The position numbers were made by a program, and so were the translations under genes. This document shows, one piece after another, positions 56,613-64,000 of a DNA stretch of 64,000 bases. Under the pieces are notes generated by a model. It was not told the DNA's origin and ran no database searches. It saw only the letters and a list, made by a program, of their open reading frames with translations. How positions within the stretch are numbered: position 1 is the first letter of the stretch; each line of letters begins with the position of its first letter. The DNA is from Usnea hakonensis (Eukaryota > Ascomycota > Lecanoromycetes > Lecanorales > Parmeliaceae), in NCBI GenBank assembly GCA_013423325.1, contig BLJB01000232.1:1-64000 (forward strand), read 5' to 3'.

Positions 56613-58409
56613 ATGAGGCCTGCTCCTAGGCCGACTACGTCTGCCCCATCTTTATCTGCTCTACGATTTCTTCGGTCGCAATCTGAGCAAGTCTGTTTCT
56701 TCACCCCTAGCACGAAAGTAACCGCCTGTCAATCTCCACGTCGAGGCGTGCAAGTAGCTCTAGGGCATACAACGCCTGCTTTACCATCAGTGAGGAGACA
56801 GCTTGCTACGAGCTCGCCTCATCAAGCTCCCGTTGAATCATCTCTTCGCAAGCTAGATTCTCTTAGACCATATCCCAGACGAGCGTCCCAAAGAAATTCT
56901 GTGCTAGCAAGCAGGAGTCCGCGGACGCCCTTTCACCATGCTCCGGAAAACATCAGTAATCCTCGGCATGCATCTACGGATACTCGACCGCTGTGGAGAA
57001 GGCCGTGGGTATCGCGCAAAGGAAGACCAGACTTGAAATCGAGCAATTCGGTCCCGCTCCCAAGCTTCTTGGACGATAGCGCCAGTACGAGCATTGGCCG
57101 AAGAAAAGCGGTGAAAGGGGCGAACGAGTTAAGACTACGGTGCACAGAGTTCGATGAGAATGGAAATGTCACATTCATGGATGGGGAGTTCAGGAAGTCC
57201 GAGCTGATTGCCAAGGTTTGTCGGATCGATTAATGGTCTAAGAAAGGACATCGATGCTGAGAGCTTGTGCAGTATGGTCTACTTCCACGCGACCTGAGGA
57301 AAATCGACTCTTCTCTCTTACCCCATATCCTCGTCCGCCCGTCGGCAATCTTAATTAACCTACTCCACTTAAGGGTCCTCATCAAGCACAACCGTGTTCT
57401 CGTACTTGATGCATATGGTAGTTCGGACTCATATACTCAATCTCAGTTTATATTCGATCTACAAGGGAAGCTGGGTCAGCATGAAGCATCACGGCAAGCT
57501 GGAAGCCTACCATACGAGTTCCGAGCTTTGGAAGCGGTGCTCATTAGCGTTACGAGTGGCCTCGAAGGAGAATTTGAAGTTGTCTCGGAGCCCGTCCACA
57601 AGGTTTTGAAGGAGCTCGAGGAAGACATCGATCGTGACAAGCTACGCCATTTACTTATATATTCAAAAAAATTGGGCACATTTGAGCGAAAAGCTAGGCT
57701 CGTGAGAGATGCGATAGACGATCTTCTTGAGGCGGACGACGATCTTGTGACCATGTACTTGACTGAAAGGGCGCAAGGCAAGGTCAGGGAAGAAGACGAC
57801 CACACCGAGGTCGAGATGCTGCTGGAGTCATATCACAAAGTTTGTGATGAGATTGTCCAAATCGCTGGGAACCAAGTCAGCAACATCCGAAACACCGAGG
57901 AAGTGTATGTGCCTCCAGCCTAGCTGAAACCCTGATTCAGTGCTGACATCTCCAGTGTGAAAGCTATTCTTGACGCCAACCGCAATTCTCTTATGCTTCT
58001 TGACCTCAAATTTAGCATCGGCACTTTGGGTATTGGCTCTGGGGCCTTCATTGCCAGTCTCTACGGCATGAACCTGAAAAACTTCTTAGAGGAATCGGAT
58101 TTTGGATTTTGGGGAGTGTCAGGCGGGTCGGCCATCTGTGCAGCGGTCGTATGCTTGTACGGCTTGAAGAAGCTTCGCAGGGTTCAAAGAGTCACCATGT
58201 GGGGCGAGCAAGGGAGTAGAAGCCGCGGACCGTGGACAGATATCAACAACCCTCTATCGGCCTTGCCGAGTGAGTCAAGGATGGAGCGGCAAAGAAGACT
58301 GGAGCTGGCGAGGGTTGAAAGTGGAGAAGACAACGCAGGAGGGCGAAAAGGCTCAGACGCTATAAAGCTTATTCCCACGGTGGAGGAGAAGCGAGAGAAA
58401 GAGAAATGA
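56613..58409 (+). CDS. MRS2: Mitochondrial Mg2+ channel of the Mrs2/CorA family
   Basis: Three exons (56613-57215, 57273-57904, 57956-58409) give 562 aa. The N-terminal 120 residues are Arg/Ser/Pro-rich without clear acids, a mitochondrial presequence. The soluble domain begins LRLRCTEFDENGNVTFMDGE and continues YGLLPRDLRKIDSSLLPHIL, then a long helix (VSEPVHKVLKELEEDIDRDK). Two membrane segments follow: SIGTLGIGSGAFIASLYGMN, with the GMN signature at its end, and GSAICAAVVCLYGL. Family knowledge: Mrs2 forms a pentameric channel in the inner membrane; the GMN loop is essential for Mg2+ selectivity. The C-terminal tail is basic then acidic and faces the matrix. Confidence 0.95.
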
Positions 58410-58769
58410 GGAAGTGTGCGGCCGTTGGGCCGGGCAGCTGTGCGAATCCGATTAGTGATTTTTTTCTGCATAGCGGTGGGAGCGTTCTATAGCATCTACA
58501 TATGTCGCTAATAGGCCTTATGCAACTCAGTCTTTAGATCTGGAAATTCACCACTTGTAATCTCTCACCTCGTCGATACAGGTACTCCAGATCCTAGTCC
58601 AGCCTTGGCGATCCTTAGCCACGATCCTGGATGCCGAGGTTGCTGGCGATTTATCAAGACTACAAACGTGTTGTCGTAGTCACAGCGAGCTGGGTATGGC
58701 ACTGAACCGTTGGCTTAGGTTTATGAATACCAGATACCATGTCCCTGGCTGAACTACTTGCTAGCAAGC
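58410..58769. other. Intergenic spacer
   Basis: About 360 bases between Mrs2 and the dehydrogenase, both on the plus strand. Nothing recognised. Confidence 0.4.
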
Positions 58770-59612
58770 ATGTCAAAACCCTGGCTTTTAGTATCTCCGG
58801 CCTCTCGTGGTATTGGTCTCCAGCTTGCCAGATGTTTGCTCGAGACCACAGATCTGCCTGTCATCGCAACAGCCCGCAGAGACTTGCGGAGCACGAGCGA
58901 GCAGATATTGGATGGTCTCGACGTGGAAAGGCAAAGGCTTGAAGTACTGAATGTCGATGTGACCGGTACACTCAATGTCAAGAACTTCATTCAACGTCTA
59001 CATCCTCACTGACATCCTTCATTAGATGAGAGTACCATCTCAGATGCGGCCGCGCACTGCAAATCTCGTTTCCCATCCAGCTACCTCCGTCTCGCTTTCT
59101 GCATCCCCGGCATCCTTCATCCCGAGAAGTCCCCCTCCCAAATCGATTACGCCAAGGCCCTGTCCACCTTTCAAGTAAACACGCTCGGTCCCTTGCTCCT
59201 CTCGAAACATTTTGCACCCCTGCTACCACGCCACTCTGCGACCGTCGATTCCATCCCCGGTCTCCCACCTTCCGCAGTCCTTGCCCTGATGTCTGCCCGG
59301 GTTGGGAGCATAACTGACAATAGACTAGGAGGGTGGTACAGCTACCGTGCCAGCAAAGCCGCTGTAAATTCCATCGCTAAAAGCCTAGATCTCTACCTTG
59401 AGCAGAGATGTGGGAAGAACGCGTTGTGTCTGACCTTGCATCCTGGGACCGTCAAATCTCAGCTAAGTATGGAGTTTTGGGGAAGTACGCCAAAGGAGAA
59501 GCTATTTACACCGCGATTTTCCGCCGAGAAACTGATTCAAGTTGTAGAGAATGTCGGCTTGGAAGGAAGGGGGAAATGCTGGGATTGGGAGGGGAAGGAG
59601 ATACCGCCTTGA
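58770..59612 (+). CDS. Short-chain dehydrogenase/reductase (CsgA-like)
   Basis: Two exons (58770-58965 and 59026-59612, 60-bp intron) give 260 aa. The start ATG at 58770 follows an open but ATG-less stretch. Cofactor-site sequence is WLLVSPASRGIGLQLARCLL, close to the TGxxxGIG motif but with Ser-Pro at the first position. NVDVTDES is the adenine-site Asp region. The catalytic pair is in GGWYSYRASKAAVNSIAKSL (Tyr-x3-Lys), with SARVGSITDN carrying the Ser. The tail CLTLHPGTVKSQLS is the usual SDR PG motif. The substrate is unknown; related fungal proteins are annotated as oxidoreductases of the C-factor/sniffer type. It is convergent with the next gene, 246 bp away. Confidence 0.88.
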
Positions 59613-59858
59613 TATGGCCAATAAGAAGAGGAAATAGCAAAAGTCATGCAGTTGACATTGCGGTCTGTTCCTGTAAAAGCGTGATATTTATGATAAGAGA
59701 TTCCCCGGCTCCGTGTAAATCTATTTGCAAGGGAATTGATCTCCATGGGCTAGCTATATTTGTCAAATCACCAATTCCTTTAGGAGACGCGTCTTCTCTG
59801 GCCGGCTTCAACGCGCTTGATGCAAGCCAAAAAAGGCTCAACCAAGCTGTTTCACCCC

Positions 59859-62377
59859 CTATGGTCCACTGGAAGTACTCCACCTAGCACCTGCCAAAAG
59901 ATTCTCCAGCCCTGCATACAAGCTCTCCGTTCCTCTCGTCCTCCTGAAGTGATCAACATCTTTGCCGAACAAGTCGCTGCAACTATGTCCATTGGCACTT
60001 GCCACTCCATGTGGTCTCAGATTGCCACCGAAAGCCGTAGTCGCATTGAGCACAGCCAGGAAGGCTCTCTCGAGCATGGCATTCTTCCTTTCCATAGCTG
60101 ACAGGCGTGCTTCAAAACCGCTCAATTCATGCATCGAGCAGTGATGCAACGAGCGACGGGAGGATCCTCCCAGGAGAGGAGAGACATGGGGTGATGGTAC
60201 TCGGGAGGCAACGGGTCGCGGAACCGTCATCGAGTGAGACGACACTGGACGCATTTTGCTCTCGCCCTCTGGTCTTTGCAGAGCCGGTGACGTAGGTTTA
60301 AAACCTAGTGGGTGTCCGTCAAGACTGTTCCTGCTAAGCTGCGCCTTCTGGTATGGTGCTCGCTCGACCGGTGAAATGGGCTCCTGTTCCGCAATCACAA
60401 TGATCGAGGAAAGCTTATGCTGCATTTTTGTAACGTTCAGATTGTTGAGTTGAGAGGGTTGTGGTCTATGGCTTAGAGGAAAACGCGCAGAATTGTAGTA
60501 ATTTCTCGGACTTGGCAGCTCCGCATCGTCCTCATGGGGATCCTCCCCATCCACTGCGTTTCTAGTCTTCGTCCCAGACTCTTCAGCGTTTGCCTTGCGA
60601 GACCTCATGCAGGCCAAGTCTCGTAGTTTCTGTTGTCTGGTATTCTCTGCTCTTTCGCTGTTCCACTGCTCTAGCTCGTCCAATGTGCCAACGCTCATGC
60701 TTGTGGGTAAATGATGGGACCGCGGAAACGAAATGCCTCGTCTCTTCGAGCGGAGCGGCGGTGATTGTCGAAATGTGAACTGCTCTGACTCAGTCGCTGC
60801 ATTTATTCTAGTCGGTGAACCTGGTCGCTTGGATGGGCTGTTGTCTGTCGAAGGGTACAATTTGTATTGCGATCTGGCAGGCGACTTTTGCGGTGGTACC
60901 TTCGGGGGAGAGCTCTCTAGGCTTGCTATACTCTGGCTCCACTGTTTGGCTCTCGGTGTTGCTGGGACGAAACTGTCAAGCCCCTCAGGCAAAGATGGCA
61001 GTGGCGTGAGAGGGGCAGGGCCAGGCTGAGGCGGTACTTTGACGAGGACAGCGCTTTGGGCATTGGCAACTACGCCGGACGAGGTATCTGATTGGATATC
61101 TTCTGCAGCAGATTCGGCAGACACAATAGAAGGCGCATTGGATTGGTGGTTGATGGCCGGCGATATCTTGGTCCCTAGAACCTGGTGTTGATGCAAGGGC
61201 AACGGTAGCGCCAAAGAAGGTCTGGCTGGCTCCTGGGAAGATATTGAAGGAAGGATGACGCTGTCAGAACCCCAACCTATCGGATTGGCTTCTTGACCTT
61301 CGAAATTGGCGGCAGCAGTCAAACATCTTTTTTGTTTGTCAGGAGCTTCTGTCTGCTTGCTTGTTCTCTTGACCGGACTAAGCGATCTGCGTCGAATGGC
61401 CGCGTGGGCACGCAAAATCGATGCTGAGCCATTGCCGGCGAAGTCGCGAACTCTTGGCTGTTTCTCCGCTTCTGGTACTGGAGCTTGAGAGGCGCCTGTA
61501 GTCGGAAGAATTGTCTCGCCTTGTGACAGTATCTGAGAAAGATCCCTCAACAAGCCCAGAGAGTCGTCAGTGTTGCTCCTTCTTGGTGGCAACTGCGTCG
61601 GTCCTGCTTCTGCCGATAACCCGGGTTGGTTGGCGTCGTTTCGCCCAGCTGCAGAACGCTTGTTAATTGGTCTGTCCGTGAAATGTAATTTTCCGAGGCT
61701 TTCAGAGGCGGGTTTGGGAAGTTTATTGGTCTGGTAAGGTGACAATCGATCTTTAGCCTCTCCACTCCAATGCTCTTGTGAGCTGAACGCTTACGTACCG
61801 GTTCCTCAGTCCCATTGAATCGATGGATACCTGATTCAACATTCCCAATGAAATCGCAAGAATCTGTCGGATGGTCTTGTTGGCGTTCACTCGCAAGAGG
61901 AAGTAGAGTTCGTCTTTCATTCACTTGGTACGTTGATGCGTTGCGGCTGTTATCGTACGACTGACCTGAAAGAATTTGTCCATACTTGCGGCCATCTGAG
62001 GTTCTCTGTGTTGCTACGGGCATCTTCTTGTCCTCTCTTGCGGACTCGCGTCTCGAGCGCGAACTGAGGACCTTCATGAGAGAATGTTTGCGATGCTCCG
62101 ATGGTGGTTTGTCAACCTGAGTTGCGCCTAAAGGACCCTTGAGGAGCTCCTCGCAAATCTGTCTGTTCAACCTTCTCGGCTCTAGGATCTCTCCCAATAT
62201 ATTGCTCTGGTCGGATTCGCAATTATAACTGAAGCCGGCAGTACGTGGCTGAAGTCGTGTGAATCCTTTGGGAAAGTGGCGTTTAGGATGCGTCAGCTGC
62301 GCGCCTTTGTCGATACTCCTCTTCGGCGGGTCTGGAAAATGGAAGGTTGCAGGCTCAATTTGCGCGGTGGAATTCAT
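59859..62377 (-). CDS. Large low-complexity protein with C-terminal coiled coil, unknown function
   Basis: Two exons on the minus strand (62377-61795 and 61750-59859) joined by a 44-bp intron (donor GTAAGC) give 824 aa. A different acceptor is possible. Most of the protein is Ser/Pro/Arg-rich and disordered, with many SP and TP sites (RRRSLSPVKRTS, SPSKRPGSPTRIN), so it is probably phosphorylated. The C-terminus becomes ordered: SIIVIAEQEPISPVERAPY, then a coiled-coil-like helix MHELSGFEARLSAMERKNAM. The closing segment is LYAGLENLLA. I recall unnamed homologues with this same end in other Pezizomycotina. A cytoskeletal or scaffold role would fit the layout, but it is only a guess. Confidence 0.75.
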
Positions 62378-63052
62378 TATGATATTTCTATAAATATGAC
62401 ACGTCGATGGACGGTCGATTGGTGTTTACGAGATGGATTTCAAGTACGTATTTAAAGGGTTTCTCCCTTAGGTAATTTGACAAGGGGCTGGGTTAGAAGT
62501 AAGGTGCTCAGTTCCCAAGGGACGGGCGACGAAGCTCACATCAAATTCCGATAAGACAAAGCCAAAGCGATGGCGTGATTGGCAAAAACATTGTTGGGAG
62601 AGCATGCATTCATGCAAGGGCACAGTAGTAAACCCTATTGGGGCAAGAAGGAATGACTTTGGCGATCAATTTGGCGAAAGTGCCAATTTGCCAAGATACA
62701 AGATGAGAGAGTGAGAAGAGGGAAAAGGGCACATAGTCAAGCATTTGATCCACTGCTTTGGCGAAGGAATGGCGCAGATCAAGTAGAATTCTACTCTCGC
62801 GAAAACCAAAATCGTCTATCCGCCCGGCTCAAGAACAGTCCTCTCATTGATAACATTGCTGGTTACGAGGTACAGAGAATATTGAGCTTCCAAATCCTCC
62901 CTCAGTTGTTTGCATCAGGAGGAGTTGCCAATCGGCTGGCATCATTTGAGCCCAAAAACTCCCGCTCACGTGGTACGAGTACATACCGGGGTATCAGACC
63001 AGCCTAGAAAACGCCTTGCAAGATCAGCCCTGCACGCAGTAGTGAGAGGCAT
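62378..63052. other. Intergenic spacer
   Basis: About 675 bases: the 5' side of the low-complexity gene and the 3' side of the zinc-knuckle gene. No ORF with family support and no repeat. Confidence 0.4.
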
Positions 63053-64000
63053 TCACGGCCTCTTTTTAGGCCTGATGAACGGATCCGCGTCTCTTTTTTT
63101 CCTTGGTGGCCGAACCGTGTTCTGTTGAGGAATAGTTGGTTTAGGTGTTGGAGGAACTCCGCTTGGACCGTCCTCGTCTCTGGCTTTTTGACTCAGATCC
63201 CGCACCGCTGCGTTGATATCGCTACGCGAATTGCTCATTCTATCGACTTGCCTTGATCTTGCCGTGGTAGATACAATATTCGGCAGTCTCGAGCCTGGTG
63301 TGATATTTGCTGGCCTCGGAGGAAGACCGGCGCTTTTGGGCGGCGCGTTGTATGGCCACGAAGGTAGACTGGAAGTTGATGAAGTACCAGTTCGGTTCCC
63401 GCCATGGCTGCCATTTGGTAGCCCGGATAACGGTTGGTAAACGTTTGATTGTCGTGTAGACGCATCTTCCCAACTTGGTCTGAAAGGCGCGCTCCCTGAC
63501 CCCGGTCCTTTGGGAGCGTCTAGAGGCGGCGAGCGCTCTCTTTTCCTTTTCTCGCCAAGGTGCTGGGTCCGCCCTTGGTAGGTTGGGTCGACGCGATTGA
63601 GTGCTGGCGTATCAGCAGTAGTCCGTACGATAGGTACTTGCATGCCATGGGACCCCATTTGCCTCTTCCGCTGAATCTCTGGCAAACGCTGCAAAAGAGT
63701 TTTATGGTCCATCTCGCTCTTGGCAAGTCGTTCCCTTTCTTTCCATGACAATGGCGTCGTACTCGTGCAAGTCTTCTGTGTGTGGTCAAATGTACCGCAT
63801 GTCAGACAGCGGTCTCTTGAGCAGGATGCTTTCACATGATCCGTGCTGCCGCAGCGATAGCATTTGTTTGAAATCGTGCTCTTGGCGTCGGAGTTATCGC
63901 AACGATTGGTAAAATGTGCGAAGCTACCACACCTCTGACAATTCTCTAGTGGATTGAGGCCGTTCGATCCGCCGGCGGGCTTCAGCGGCATCATGGCGGC
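63053..64000 (-). CDS. CCHC zinc-knuckle nucleic-acid-binding protein (5' end may lie beyond the window)
   Basis: The minus-strand frame is open from the window edge to the stop at 63053. An ATG at 63994 would give 313 aa, but the frame continues upstream, so the real start may be outside. Three CX2CX4HX4C knuckles are near the start: CQRCGSFAHFTNRC, CYRCGSTDHVKASC and CLTCGTFDHTQKTC. A Lys/Arg-rich linker follows (SWKERERLAKSEMDHK), then a disordered Pro/Ser-rich region, and a basic end with nuclear-signal-like PPRKKRDADPFIRPKKRP. Family knowledge: zinc knuckles bind single-stranded RNA or DNA, often in RNA processing. It does not look retroviral, because no gag or protease sequence is attached. 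Confidence 0.82.
   Translation of the reverse strand, partial: AAMMPLKPAGGSNGLNPLENCQRCGSFAHFTNRCDNSDAKSTISNKCYRCGSTDHVKASCSRDRCLTCGTFDHTQKTCTSTTPLSWKERERLAKSEMDHKTLLQRLPEIQRKRQMGSHGMQVPIVRTTADTPALNRVDPTYQGRTQHLGEKRKRERSPPLDAPKGPGSGSAPFRPSWEDASTRQSNVYQPLSGLPNGSHGGNRTGTSSTSSLPSWPYNAPPKSAGLPPRPANITPGSRLPNIVSTTARSRQVDRMSNSRSDINAAVRDLSQKARDEDGPSGVPPTPKPTIPQQNTVRPPRKKRDADPFIRPKKRP

Noticed and set aside
63053..64000. Retrotransposon gag from the CCHC knuckles
   Set aside because: Three knuckles sit at the N-terminus, followed by a disordered basic tail; no capsid, protease or reverse transcriptase nearby.

Overview
The window is nuclear DNA of a filamentous ascomycete (Pezizomycotina). Most genes are split by short introns (44 to about 150 bp) with GT..AG ends and CTAAC/CTGAC-like branch sites. 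The gene set is typical of these fungi: an NADP-mannitol dehydrogenase, Chs5, a 7TM-RGS protein, Las17/WASP, a Masc1/RID-type DNA methyltransferase and two tiny conserved proteins. Genus and species cannot be told from the sequence. There is no rRNA, no recognisable tRNA, no CRISPR array and no intact transposon. All splice models below were built by reading the sequence, and phases were checked by arithmetic where exon ends are given.

Layout. 1-5 kb: a class-I-like glutamine synthetase family protein, an NADP-mannitol dehydrogenase and a dienelactone-hydrolase protein. 5-12 kb: an accessory-looking stretch. It holds a degenerate 40-bp repeat, a broken-looking secreted Ser/Thr/Pro-rich gene whose two parts are separated by eight copies of a palindrome (core aaacgtacctgaggtacgttt), a GAAAA microsatellite and a helix-turn-helix ORF like the N-terminus of fungal integrase-type elements. 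12-24 kb: an HhH-GPD DNA glycosylase, an F-box-like protein, a 64-aa lipid-anchored-type protein, an Msc7-like membrane aldehyde dehydrogenase with a 7-nt microexon, an 82-aa protein, and a divergent pair of an RnpA-like protein and eIF1A. 24-34 kb: XPF/Rad1 nuclease, Las17/WASP, and a nicotinamide-riboside-kinase homologue with two reading-frame breaks. 34-41 kb: gene-poor, with one poorly resolved Ser-rich gene and small repeats. 41-51 kb: SRP receptor alpha and Yif1 (divergent, about 0.2 kb apart), a 7TM-RGS protein and Chs5. 51-64 kb: the RID-like DNA methyltransferase (first intron GC-AG), a mitochondrial Mrs2 Mg2+ channel, a short-chain dehydrogenase, a long low-complexity protein and a CCHC zinc-knuckle protein cut by the window edge.

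Working together. The genes do not form one pathway, and I see no biosynthetic cluster. Themes recur: DNA maintenance (glycosylase, XPF, cytosine methyltransferase), secretory traffic and cell wall (SRP receptor, Yif1, Chs5, Las17), and mitochondria (Mrs2, possibly the RnpA-like protein). The most unusual items are the palindrome array, whose motif reads AG|GTACGT on both strands like a splice donor, the RnpA-like protein, and the two loci with clustered lesions.
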